A stretch of DNA of 28,949 bases from a virus. The stretch covers positions 1-28,949 of the IMG/VR virus record IMGVR_UViG_3300038566_000268; one strand, 5' to 3'. The position numbers and the translations under genes were made by a program. Numbering within the stretch: the stretch's first letter is position 1; every line of letters starts with the position of its first letter. The notes below the pieces were generated by a model that worked only from the letters and a program-made list of their open reading frames with translations, was not told where the DNA came from and did no database searches. This document shows positions 21,929-28,175 of this stretch, piece after piece.

Positions 21929-22153
21929 ATGATCTACGTCTTCCCAAACACCCCCTGGTCGCACACTCAAAGGCTGATGGATGAACACGACTTATCATTC
22001 CGGTACGAAGGCGACAAGCTCACGCTTATTCCAAGCCCGAAGGTTTGTTATGAGGCACCGCCACGGGTTACTTGCCCTTGTCGTAATCGTAGGATGGGTT
22101 GGTCTGATGGCGGTATTTACAGATTGATGGAGGCTATACGGAGAATGACATGA
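21929..22153 (+). CDS. Small hypothetical protein
   Basis: A 74-residue protein. ATG 21929 has GGAG 7 bases upstream and is preferred to the in-frame GTG at 21923. It has one CPC motif and a basic C-terminus (CRNRRMGW...EAIRRMT). It lies between the two module-sharing genes and overlaps the second by ATGA. Confidence 0.6.
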   Translation: MIYVFPNTPWSHTQRLMDEHDLSFRYEGDKLTLIPSPKVCYEAPPRVTCPCRNRRMGWSDGGIYRLMEAIRRMT

Positions 22154-22407
22154 GCGCACAACTACCAAGGCTATATGATACAGGCTCACCACCTGTGAGA
22201 ATGAAGACGTTAGGCGATTGCTGCGAAATGAGGGATCAGATTGAAATTACGGGCAGGAAGATCGCTTTATTCAGAAAAAGCGATGGATTTTTCAGAACAG
22301 GGGTCGATACAAAAAGATATTCGCTATGGCTGAAAACCAGTGAGCTGATCGGCATTTACAAGCGCGGTGTTGACCCAAAAGACATTTTCAACGACATGAG
22401 GGCATGA
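22150..22407 (+). CDS. Hypothetical protein, permuted duplicate of part of 21516-21926
   Basis: An 85-residue protein. Residues 19-50 (KTLGDCCEMRDQIEITGRK to GFFRT) and 53-63 (DTKRYSLWLKT) match two modules of the gene at 21516 but in reversed order. A helical tail SELIGIYKRGVDPKDIF follows. GGAG lies 6 bases before the ATG. Function unknown. Confidence 0.65.
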   Translation: MSAQLPRLYDTGSPPVRMKTLGDCCEMRDQIEITGRKIALFRKSDGFFRTGVDTKRYSLWLKTSELIGIYKRGVDPKDIFNDMRA

Positions 22408-22580
22408 TGATGGGGTATGTAAAAACCCAGTATTTTGACGATATGGGCCACCCCTATATCGAGACTACGCTGAACAATGACCCGGACTATCAAGATTGGT
22501 TGAATGACCGGCAAGCAGAACGTGAGGCACAAGAGAACCTGGAAGAAATGTTTAACGACTTGGAGAACCGTAATGGATAA
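22404..22580 (+). CDS. Small acidic protein (58 aa)
   Basis: Three consecutive ATG codons (22404, 22407, 22410) begin the frame, the first overlapping the previous stop as ATGA. The sequence GYVKTQYFDDMGHPYIETTL is followed by an acidic helix (EREAQENLEEMFNDLEN). It overlaps the annealing-protein start by 8 bases and carries that gene's ribosome site. Confidence 0.65.
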   Translation: MMMGYVKTQYFDDMGHPYIETTLNNDPDYQDWLNDRQAEREAQENLEEMFNDLENRNG

Positions 22581-23235
22581 TTATTTCAGTGAATTGAACG
22601 CGGTAGATGTTAGCAAGTCTGTTGAGAAGAAAGGCAGATTTACCTATCTATCATGGCCTCATGCGGTCGCTGAATTGGGCAAACGGCATCCTAAAGCCAC
22701 TTGGAATGTGAAACACTTTCCGATGGTGATGGAAGGTTCTGTGCATCCTGATATTCAGGTTCCCTATCTGCAAACCCCTTGTGGGTATTTTGTTGAGGTA
22801 GAGGTTACGGTTGATGATGTTACCAAAACGCAGGTTCATCCCATTCTGGACAACTACAATAAGCCAATTGCTTCGCCTAACAGTTTCCAAATCAATACGA
22901 GCATCCAGAGGGCCTTAGCCAAGGCTATCGCACTACATGGGCTGGGATTGTATGTCTTTGCTGGCGAAGACCTGCCAGAAGTCTCTCAAATCAATCCTGA
23001 CCCGATTGATAATGAGAAGGTGAAAAAAGCTGTACAACAAGCCCATGACGTGATCGACAATGAAGACCCTGAAATGATTACGACGCCGAAAGATGCGAGG
23101 GCTATTTATGAGCCTTTGTCTAATGACGAGCGCATCGCTTTTCAGGGCGAGATGAAAACCACGAAAATCGGAAAGAAAACAGCATGGTCTGTCTTCCATG
23201 AATATCTGAAACTGGCAGCAGATCAGGCTGCATAA
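22573..23235 (+). CDS. Single-strand annealing protein (DUF1071/Sak3-like)
   Basis: A 220-residue recombinase of the Rad52-like group. Family landmarks are KGRFTYLSWPHAVAELGKRH (about 19-38), GYFVEVEVTVDDVTKTQVHPILDNYNKP, SPNSFQINTSIQRALAKAIALHGLGLYVFAGEDLP. These proteins anneal complementary strands during phage recombination and replication. The C-terminal third is hydrophilic and probably binds a partner or SSB. ATG 22573 has GGAG 7 bases upstream; a longer in-frame extension runs through the previous gene and is rejected. NinG at 14383-14934 is a natural partner; no exonuclease is seen. Confidence 0.85.
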   Translation: MDNYFSELNAVDVSKSVEKKGRFTYLSWPHAVAELGKRHPKATWNVKHFPMVMEGSVHPDIQVPYLQTPCGYFVEVEVTVDDVTKTQVHPILDNYNKPIASPNSFQINTSIQRALAKAIALHGLGLYVFAGEDLPEVSQINPDPIDNEKVKKAVQQAHDVIDNEDPEMITTPKDARAIYEPLSNDERIAFQGEMKTTKIGKKTAWSVFHEYLKLAADQAA

Positions 23236-23534
23236 TGCAACGATCCGACAAGCAGAATGGGGCCGCGCATCTGTATTTTGAACGCCTTGCAGAAGCCCTG
23301 AATGATGCTGGGTATGAGATGAAAGCGGTATTAGCCGTGAAGTCTGTAGACGTACCCTGGAGCAAGGATACGGTCAAAGAAGTCCTTTGGAGGCCGATTC
23401 AGCAGGCTATGACGGGTAAGAAGTCTACAACCATGCTAAGTCGGGGAGAGGTCGGCAGGGTCTATGATGTACTGGATAGGCATTTGAGTGAGAACTTTGG
23501 GGTGAGTGTAGAATTCCCCCATGAGGATGAATGA
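23235..23534 (+). CDS. Conserved recombination-associated phage protein
   Basis: A 99-residue protein: KQNGAAHLYFERLAEALNDAG, VDVPWSKDTVKEVLWRPIQ, KKSTTMLSRGEVGRVYDVLDRHL, VSVEFPHEDE. From memory this is a widespread phage family encoded beside annealing proteins or NinB/NinG; its biochemical role is unknown. The start overlaps the previous stop (TAATG), so it is co-translated with the annealing protein. Confidence 0.7.
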   Translation: MQRSDKQNGAAHLYFERLAEALNDAGYEMKAVLAVKSVDVPWSKDTVKEVLWRPIQQAMTGKKSTTMLSRGEVGRVYDVLDRHLSENFGVSVEFPHEDE

Positions 23535-23623
23535 GTTTATGGCTGCTGAGTAGGCGGAACCGGAGGGAGGTCACTAACCAAGTGCTTACACCTACCCCGC
23601 GCCCAAAGGCGGCCACCTTTTAG
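23531..23623 (+). CDS. Very small protein (30 aa)
   Basis: ATGA overlap with the previous stop, sequence MSLWLLSRRNRREVTNQVLT ending TPRPKAATF. Basic, without a long membrane segment. It fills the gap before the AGGAG site of the next gene. The RREVTNQ...PRPKAATF tail vaguely recalls other phage micropeptides. Confidence 0.4.
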   Translation: MSLWLLSRRNRREVTNQVLTPTPRPKAATF

Positions 23624-23633
23624 GAGAGTGAGT

Positions 23634-23936
23634 ATGTCTGATTCTGTTGATGGCGAAGTAGATTACAAAGAGTCTTATTTCAAAGTATTAGAAGAGAATG
23701 AAGTTATTGGCAATGCAGCAAATAATCTTCTAGAAGAAAACAACGGCCTAAGAATGGCATTGGAAGCGGAAATAAAAAGCGGCGAAGAATTTGCGGCGCT
23801 TCTTGATTTATTGATGGTTGTTGACCCATGGCCAGAACAAGTTAATCGTGATGCTATAAAAGGCATGGCAGATTCCGAAGCGGCACGACTGGGATATAAA
23901 GATTGGTTAGACGCCTATCATAATTTTGAGAGATAA
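23634..23936 (+). CDS. Acidic coiled-coil hypothetical protein
   Basis: A 100-residue protein. ATG 23634 has AGGAG 7 bases upstream. Residues about 10-50 form an acidic coiled coil (YFKVLEENEVIGNAANNLLE) and the C-terminus reads AARLGYKDWLDAYHNFER. It begins a run of accessory genes to 25361 without recognisable functions. Confidence 0.65.
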   Translation: MSDSVDGEVDYKESYFKVLEENEVIGNAANNLLEENNGLRMALEAEIKSGEEFAALLDLLMVVDPWPEQVNRDAIKGMADSEAARLGYKDWLDAYHNFER

Positions 23937-23957
23937 GTATGACAGGAGATAAATGAA

Positions 23958-24374
23958 ATGGATAAAGCAGTACATATAGCAACAGAGATTCATGGCCTTA
24001 CATTTAGCATTGGCGAGGACGGTGTTTGGATGAATACAAGCAGTGCAGGAAAGCACACGTCTATCAACTTGGCTAATTACGCAAAAGAAGGGTTGCCGCT
24101 TACTCAGGGGCTATTGGATTGGTGTAAAGAATTAACCAATAAATATACAACGCAAGATCCCAAACCAGGGTGCATTAACGAGGCAGTCATGCTTGCACAT
24201 GACTGGGTAGGTGATGATAAATGCGCTTACTGCAAAATTGAGTCCCTGGAGATTCAAATATCAGAGGCCATAGAGAGTCTGAAATATGTTGAAGAAAGTA
24301 GTTGCAGTGAAGAAGTTTTTGAACACGTCTTGGATGCAATTCATGACCTAAAACACAAGCCGACGACCTCATAG
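23958..24374 (+). CDS. Hypothetical accessory protein
   Basis: A 138-residue protein: beta-type N-terminus (VHIATEIHGLTFSIGEDGVW), a CAYC pair near residues 93-96, and a C-terminal helix with a second Cys. AGGAG lies 11 bases upstream, a long spacing. Family unknown. Confidence 0.6.
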   Translation: MDKAVHIATEIHGLTFSIGEDGVWMNTSSAGKHTSINLANYAKEGLPLTQGLLDWCKELTNKYTTQDPKPGCINEAVMLAHDWVGDDKCAYCKIESLEIQISEAIESLKYVEESSCSEEVFEHVLDAIHDLKHKPTTS

Positions 24375-24395
24375 CCGAATACAGGAGGAATGAAG

Positions 24396-24443
24396 ATGAG
24401 TGAATGGAAACCAATAGGAGTCGATGATGCGAATAACCCCTGA
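24396..24443 (+). pseudogene. Truncated start of a DUF551-type gene (15 codons)
   Basis: A strong AGGAGGAAT site is followed by ATG and the peptide MSEWKPIGVDDANNP, then a stop. Many phage accessory proteins begin MSEW.PI, so this is probably a gene start cut short, or a leader peptide. It overlaps the next gene. Confidence 0.4.
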
Positions 24444-24759
24444 ATGGCTCAAACGAAAAATTGAAGGCGCAATCGATCCGGAGAGTTGTGAGGCTGGAAC
24501 GCCGCTTGAATCCCGCTCTGCGAGGACAAAGGAGTCGATGATGAGTGAACAATATGAAAATGCAGTAAAAGATTATCGCAAACTTGTACTGCAAAACCGT
24601 GCCCTCGAAGCAAAGCTGGCAGAGCAGGAGAAAGAGATAGCTCGGATTGAGGAAATAGCAAACCGGGCTATCGTGCTGGCAGCCAAATGGGTAGACGCTA
24701 ATCACCATGACTGGGATGAAGTTAAATCATTTATTCCCAACAGCGCGGAGAGTGAGTGA
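24427..24759 (+). CDS. Composite accessory protein with internal start
   Basis: A 110-residue frame with two starts. ATG 24427 and ATG 24541 are each preceded by the same 14-bp sequence AGGAGTCGATGATG (24416-24429 and 24530-24543), which contains a ribosome site. The first part (MRITPEWLKRKIEGAIDPES) looks like the beginning of a different phage protein; from MSEQYENAVKDY onward it is a coiled coil (RALEAKLAEQEKEIARIEEI) of about 72 residues. Fusion by recombination between the 14-bp repeats is likely; either product may be made. Confidence 0.6.
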   Translation: MRITPEWLKRKIEGAIDPESCEAGTPLESRSARTKESMMSEQYENAVKDYRKLVLQNRALEAKLAEQEKEIARIEEIANRAIVLAAKWVDANHHDWDEVKSFIPNSAESE

Positions 24760-25106
24760 TGGACTGGAATGAAGCTAAAGAGTGTGCAGAAAACGCTAAT
24801 TCCGAAAAGCAAATACAAGAAATAGAACCAAGATGGTCATGGGATTGCGGACTAAAACTGGATTACGACGGTGGACTGTTGCGGGTAAGCAGCCGGTTCT
24901 ATCAAGCTGATAATAATATTTACAACGGCTCTGTATCATTCCTTATCGGAGACGAAACTCTATTTGATCGTGAATTTAGTTGCCGACATATAGATGTGTT
25001 AAAAGCTGATGTTGAAACATACGTTGCAAAAATTACTGCGAACATAAAATTGTTATGCGAAAACAATATGGCAGTATTCTTCGCAAACCCCGAAGACAAA
25101 CGATAG
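24759..25106 (+). CDS. Hypothetical accessory protein
   Basis: A 115-residue protein of alpha/beta type (GLKLDYDGGLLRVSSRFYQ, NGSVSFLIGDETLFDREF). ATG 24759 follows the previous stop at once and has GGAG 8 bases upstream. Family unknown. Confidence 0.6.
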   Translation: MDWNEAKECAENANSEKQIQEIEPRWSWDCGLKLDYDGGLLRVSSRFYQADNNIYNGSVSFLIGDETLFDREFSCRHIDVLKADVETYVAKITANIKLLCENNMAVFFANPEDKR

Positions 25107-25115
25107 GAGAGGATG

Positions 25116-25361
25116 ATGGAATTACCAAAATATGAGGAAGAACATGACAATCATTCGGAAGAAGAAAAGTATTGTATAGTAATGATAAGAGACTTGCAGG
25201 AGCGTTATGAACGTGCGGCTAAGCCATATTTTGACAGGCTAATGCTTATTCAAGGGTTGAAGCCCCCTAGACCAATTTTTATGACAAAGGACGAAGCGAT
25301 TAATGCGGGGTTACTGCCACCATACACAGAGAGTGCAGCGAGGAATCGCTCGAATGGTTGA
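25116..25361 (+). CDS. Hypothetical accessory protein, C-terminus possibly frameshifted
   Basis: An 81-residue acidic protein with AGGAGAGG upstream (ATG 25113 or 25116). After LLPPYTES it reads an unusual tail. One base more near 25331-25335 would instead give CSEESLEWLKAGIDTLKMCL and a stop at 25400-25402, inside the first box of attC-like site C. That extension looks more protein-like, so the gene may be intact apart from a one-base sequence error. The stretch 25362-25396 is otherwise empty. Confidence 0.6.
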   Translation: MELPKYEEEHDNHSEEEKYCIVMIRDLQERYERAAKPYFDRLMLIQGLKPPRPIFMTKDEAINAGLLPPYTESAARNRSNG

Positions 25362-25396
25362 AGGCAGGTATTGACACGCTAAAGATGTGCTTGGAC

Positions 25397-25468
25397 ACAT
25401 AACGACCATGCTCACGGGATTGAACGAAGTGCAACGTAGTGAAATTCCGGTGGAGCTACTTGTTATAA
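25397..25468. repeat. attC-like site C (integron cassette recombination site)
   Basis: On the minus strand: TTATAAC box, spacer AAGTAG, arm CTCCACCGGAATT, a variable middle, arm AATCCCGTGAG, spacer CATGGTC and GTTATGT box. The arms pair except for a mismatch and two extra bases in the left arm, as in canonical attC. GTTATGT fits the GTTRRRY rule at 6 of 7. Length 72 bp. By this fold it is minus-oriented, opposite to the gene at 25487. Confidence 0.7.
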
Positions 25469-25486
25469 ATTTTTAAAGGTGACGAC

Positions 25487-25798
25487 ATGAGTTTATGTAG
25501 TTGTGATACAGATGATTTTGAATGGACATGGTGGAAGCAAGGAGAGCCGAAGCCATTTGATTTGAAACGTAGAAAACGGTGTATTAATTGTAACCAATTA
25601 ATCGAAATAGGCGCTGAATGCCAAGAGATTGGACGCGAAGGATATGACGATGATGGAAATGACAAAGGACTATCGTCAGCATGGTTATGTGAGGACTGTA
25701 ATGATTTAACGCTAGCTATTGAAGAACTTAACGGCTGCTATACGCTAGGGGGTTTTACTTTAAAAGAACAAATACGCGAAGCGAATGATAACTTATAA
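25487..25798 (+). CDS. Zinc-ribbon phage protein in a cassette-like unit
   Basis: A 103-residue protein with a four-to-five-Cys zinc ribbon: RCINC (C32, C35), GAEC (C45) and LCEDC (C68, C71), on a Trp-rich acidic N-terminus (DDFEWTWWKQGE). It matches a common small phage type of unknown function that shields a metal between two CxxC knuckles. AAAGGTGA precedes the ATG. Its TAA stop lies inside the TTATAAC box of attC-like site D, and GTTATAA, the exact complement, lies 19 bases before its start. It is therefore the cargo of a cassette-like unit (25463-25840). Confidence 0.75.
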   Translation: MSLCSCDTDDFEWTWWKQGEPKPFDLKRRKRCINCNQLIEIGAECQEIGREGYDDDGNDKGLSSAWLCEDCNDLTLAIEELNGCYTLGGFTLKEQIREANDNL

Positions 25799-25846
25799 CA
25801 GTGAATAGACGGCAAATCGCCGTATATCACGCCGCACTGGTTAGGC
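25793..25846. repeat. attC-like site D (weaker)
   Basis: Boxes TTATAAC and GTTAGGC enclose CAGTG/CACTG and ACGGC/GCCGT stems. On the minus strand GCCTAAC fits the RYYYAAC rule fully. The unpaired spacer of a typical attC is not clear, and the outer boxes pair over 4 bp only, so this is the least certain of the four sites. Confidence 0.5.
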
Positions 25847-26166
25847 GTAATTTTGGAGGATATAGGACACTCCAGCACCAGCCTATTTCCTACCACCATT
25901 TATAGGCTTGGCAGATGCCTACTAATTATCTGCTGGGACTTCGTGTAGATGCAGGACGATACTCCCCTAGAACTTGAAGCATTCAGTAGGGCTGCAAGGC
26001 CCTACACCATTTATGGCGCTGCAACTGCTACGGAAACCGGTAGCAAGGGCAGATGTTTATGTAGAGGTGGACCGGCAGGCCAAGGCCCAATGCCGTAAGG
26101 TTTATCGCATATTCTGTAGCCGGTTTGAATCCGGCCGGCGCCACCATTACAGAGAGGTGAGAAAAC
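25847..26166 (+). repeat. Non-coding tandem hairpin units ending in CCA, with a tRNA-like 3' half
   Basis: This 320-bp stretch has no convincing gene. CACCATTTAT occurs at 25894-25903 and 26005-26014, and CACCATTA at 26142-26149, marking units of about 111 and 137 bp. Each unit ends with ATTC-GTAG, a hairpin and an ACCA: GTAGGGC/GCCCTAC then ACCA near 25985-26009, and a T-arm-like GCCGG-TTTGAAT-CCGGC (26119-26135), CGGCGCC, A and CCA to 26146. GGCGCTG at 26015-26021 could pair with CGGCGCC, but the 132-nt span is too long and no proper D or anticodon arm was found. Confidence 0.45.
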
Positions 26167-26253
26167 ATGAAAACACCAAAAGAAAAGTATATGAGGACGA
26201 GAAAACTACTGCCAAAAATACATGACAGCCAGAACGATAGGAGAACGACATGA
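26167..26253 (+). CDS. Small or truncated protein (28 aa)
   Basis: GAGGTG precedes the ATG. The sequence MKTPKEKYMRTRKLLPKIHD is basic and its first nine residues resemble the start of a longer phage protein family known from memory (KTPKEKYMNDP...), so this may be a truncated relic. It overlaps the next gene by ATGA and carries its AGGAG site. Confidence 0.45.
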   Translation: MKTPKEKYMRTRKLLPKIHDSQNDRRTT

Positions 26254-26630
26254 AATGCTCTTACTGCGGCCAAGAAGCCGAATTACTAGCAGATCGATTA
26301 AGCATCCACGGCATGTATGACATGCACTTATTCCACAAAATTCACGGCAAATCAGTAGATGAGTTGATTGATAACTGGAGGAAGCATATCGCAGAACCTA
26401 TACCAGCAATGGTAGGAGACAGGAATATTGACGATATGGGCGTATCATGGTTCTGCCCTGTTATTGTATTAAGCGGGGAGACTGAGGTAAGGCGTGTTGG
26501 GAAAGGAATCTTCGCTGATTATAAAACCAGAGCACCGAGGTCTGAGGATGATGTGAATGAATTTCGACAGGCGCTACTTGACGATCCAGATATAACGCGG
26601 CTACTAGCTACTGCCAAAAATACAGAATAG
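26250..26630 (+). CDS. Hypothetical protein with CxxC
   Basis: A 126-residue protein starting MKCSYCGQEAELLADRLSIHG; the CxxC pair with H residues at about 20-35 (HGMYDMHLFHKIHG) may bind a metal. The rest is mixed alpha/beta. AGGAG lies 6 bases upstream. Its end overlaps the convergent lysis-region gene by 23 bases. Confidence 0.65.
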   Translation: MKCSYCGQEAELLADRLSIHGMYDMHLFHKIHGKSVDELIDNWRKHIAEPIPAMVGDRNIDDMGVSWFCPVIVLSGETEVRRVGKGIFADYKTRAPRSEDDVNEFRQALLDDPDITRLLATAKNTE

Positions 26631-26874
26631 CCCAGACGATAGGCCCGAAGACTAACACTTTCGCCACAAACTGCGCATTACGCCTAACGCCCTCTGTCGC
26701 TACGTTCATCAGCGCGTGCCCGAAGTCGCCGATCCTTGTGCGCTTCACATACCCCTTCGTCCAAGGGAACTGCCAGAGTATCGTCTGATTGAACCGCTGG
26801 GGGAACATATCACGGAAAGATTCTGTGACACGATTCCAGTCCTGTGAAAATGTCGTTCCGCGCTGGTCTGTCAT
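26608..26874 (-). CDS. Membrane protein at the end of the lysis block
   Basis: An 88-residue protein. ATG 26874 has GGAG 9 bases upstream, so a longer in-frame extension is rejected. A soluble, Trp-rich part (TILWQFPWTKGYVKRTRI) is followed by one C-terminal membrane segment (VAKVLVFGPIVWAILYFW). Position downstream of the spanins suggests a role in lysis or in the cell envelope; family unknown. Confidence 0.6.
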   Translation of the reverse strand: MTDQRGTTFSQDWNRVTESFRDMFPQRFNQTILWQFPWTKGYVKRTRIGDFGHALMNVATEGVRRNAQFVAKVLVFGPIVWAILYFWQ

Positions 26875-26935
26875 ACGATACAACTCCAGTAAAAGTAGGG
26901 AATGGAGGCGATGTATATCCAGGTGAGAGTACACA

Positions 26936-27178
26936 TCACTTATTCCACTCACGTAAGGCTCTTTTGTCCGAATTACATTGTTCCAATCCTACAAGGGCAT
27001 CATGGCACATTTCCACCAAATCCCCGTGAGTATTGATTGACCGATCAGGGATTAGGGTGGGTTCCATCAGGTTTGACGGAGGGCGCTTCACCACTTCCAC
27101 TGGGGCCGGGCAACTGGAACACCCGCTTAACACAAGCAGGCAGAGGGGTATTACTCCATTTCTGACAGTCTTCATCAT
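26936..27178 (-). CDS. Rz1: Outer-membrane spanin lipoprotein (Rz1-like)
   Basis: An 80-residue lipoprotein: signal peptide IPLCLLVLSGC with the acylated C20, then a proline-containing segment (PAPVEVVKRPP) as expected for an outer spanin. It starts inside the Rz gene in another frame and runs 109 bases past its end, the overlapping layout of many Rz/Rz1 pairs. It would bind Rz across the periplasm and fuse the two membranes at lysis. ATG 27178 (or 27175) follows GAGG. Confidence 0.82.
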   Translation of the reverse strand: MMKTVRNGVIPLCLLVLSGCSSCPAPVEVVKRPPSNLMEPTLIPDRSINTHGDLVEMCHDALVGLEQCNSDKRALREWNK

Positions 27179-27431
27179 TGCGCTGTGCCTCATTCCATTT
27201 CTTCCGCCAGCTTGCGGCTGCTCGCTGGGCCTTGGTACGTTCACGTTCTCGCGTCAATAATATGGCGTCTAATTGCTTCACATTTTCTGATTGCGTTTTA
27301 AGGGCTTTCTCGTAGCCGTCACGCTGGGCTATGGCTACCCCTTCCCGTTGTATTGCTTTCTTGAGAAAGAAGCCTGTAGCCGTCAGGAGAAGGCTTAAAA
27401 CGGCAATTGCGATCAGGAGGTAGCGTGTCAC
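27045..27431 (-). CDS. Rz: Inner-membrane spanin (Rz-like)
   Basis: A 128-residue protein with an N-terminal membrane anchor (LLIAIAVLSLLLTATGFFL, 5-23) and a periplasmic coiled coil (about 45-90, ENVKQLDAILLTRERERTKA), the inner-spanin plan. GTG start overlapping the holin-like stop as GTGA. The C-terminal part also encodes the Rz1 start in another frame. Together with holin and endolysin it completes Gram-negative lysis. Confidence 0.85.
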   Translation of the reverse strand: MTRYLLIAIAVLSLLLTATGFFLKKAIQREGVAIAQRDGYEKALKTQSENVKQLDAILLTRERERTKAQRAAASWRKKWNEAQRNDEDCQKWSNTPLPACVKRVFQLPGPSGSGEAPSVKPDGTHPNP

Positions 27432-27604
27432 TTGTTAAATACCTTTTCAGAGACATTTGCCGCACTGTATAAGCCGAGAATGATTGTGACTAACGTCACC
27501 CACTCACCCCCCGTCAATTTACCGACAGCTAGAAAGATCGTGCCAATAATCGAAAAGAAGACAGCAAAGCCGAATTTCCGTTGCCTGAATACAGGATCTA
27601 CCAT
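27428..27604 (-). CDS. Holin-like protein (58 aa)
   Basis: Two membrane segments (GFAVFFSIIGTIFLAVGKL and WVTLVTIILGLYSAANV) with a basic N-terminus (FRQRK) between endolysin and spanin genes. KLTGGEWVTL...LGLYSAANV is a recurring motif of small phage holin-like proteins. ATG 27604 has GGAG 6 bases upstream, so the longer in-frame extension is rejected. It would control the timing of inner-membrane opening. Confidence 0.75.
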   Translation of the reverse strand: MVDPVFRQRKFGFAVFFSIIGTIFLAVGKLTGGEWVTLVTIILGLYSAANVSEKVFNK

Positions 27605-27732
27605 GTCAGACTCCAGATAAACATGATCAGCAGATAAGCCCACAGGAAAAGACAGGGCTTTAACAGACTGGGTGGTTTGTTATTCAACTGTCGGTAGCGA
27701 TGACGACCATCCAGAGGTGAGCCGTCAGGCAT
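27598..27732 (-). CDS. Second small lysis membrane protein (44 aa)
   Basis: A short gene between endolysin and holin-like gene, overlapping the latter by 7 bases. A polar N-terminus (MPDGSPLDGRHRYRQLNNKP) is followed by one membrane segment (CLFLWAYLLIMFIWSLTW). Two adjacent small membrane proteins suggest a holin/antiholin or pinholin pair, but this is inferred from position. Confidence 0.6.
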   Translation of the reverse strand: MPDGSPLDGRHRYRQLNNKPPSLLKPCLFLWAYLLIMFIWSLTW

Positions 27733-27734
27733 CC

Positions 27735-28175
27735 TCACACCAGACCCGCCTTGTATTCCACCCCGCTTTCACCACGAACAGCCGTCAATATCTGGTGACG
27801 TGGATTCTCCGCCACGGCGACATGCACCCAGCGGCCAAACTCAAGAATCACCTGATCGAACTCAATATCCTCAATCGCGATACGTTCAGCAAGTTCTGCT
27901 GGCGTACCAAATGAGGGAGATACAATATCAGCCGCTCTGCCATCCATGTGGGCTGATGTTCTGGAACCACCGATAACGGCGTTCAATTCAGGCCCACGGT
28001 AGCCTGACGTGACAATAATAGGCTTACCGACAATTCGGCGGATTACTTCAAGAAAGTTCGCTAATCCACGAAGATTGGCTAATGCCTTGTCGCCGGGCGT
28101 ATTGTCAATTCCATGACGGGCAGCGGTTTGGCTAAAGGTCAATTCTTCCAGCGTGAAGTGTTCTGTCAGGTTCAT
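27735..28175 (-). CDS. Endolysin, M15 peptidase
   Basis: A 146-residue peptidase of the M15_3 (VanY/D-Ala-D-Ala carboxypeptidase-like) family that cuts peptidoglycan cross-links. IVTSGYRGPELNAVIGGS (54-71), SAHMDGRAADI (74-84; zinc ligands H76 and D83) and RWVHVA (115-120; H118) are all present. No signal peptide, so it depends on a holin for export. It is coupled to the gene upstream by ATGA. Confidence 0.88.
   Translation of the reverse strand: MNLTEHFTLEELTFSQTAARHGIDNTPGDKALANLRGLANFLEVIRRIVGKPIIVTSGYRGPELNAVIGGSRTSAHMDGRAADIVSPSFGTPAELAERIAIEDIEFDQVILEFGRWVHVAVAENPRHQILTAVRGESGVEYKAGLV

Noticed and set aside
26015-26146. Functional tRNA gene
   Set aside because: T arm, acceptor pairing and CCA are plausible, but the 132-nt length, T-loop base change and lack of D and anticodon arms do not fit.
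25974-26225. Plus-strand 83-residue coding frame
   Set aside because: It runs through the hairpin units and tRNA-like end, has no ribosome site and no protein-like pattern.
26682-26688. GCCTAAC as a partner for the box of site D
   Set aside because: It lies inside the membrane-protein gene with no fold around it; chance match.
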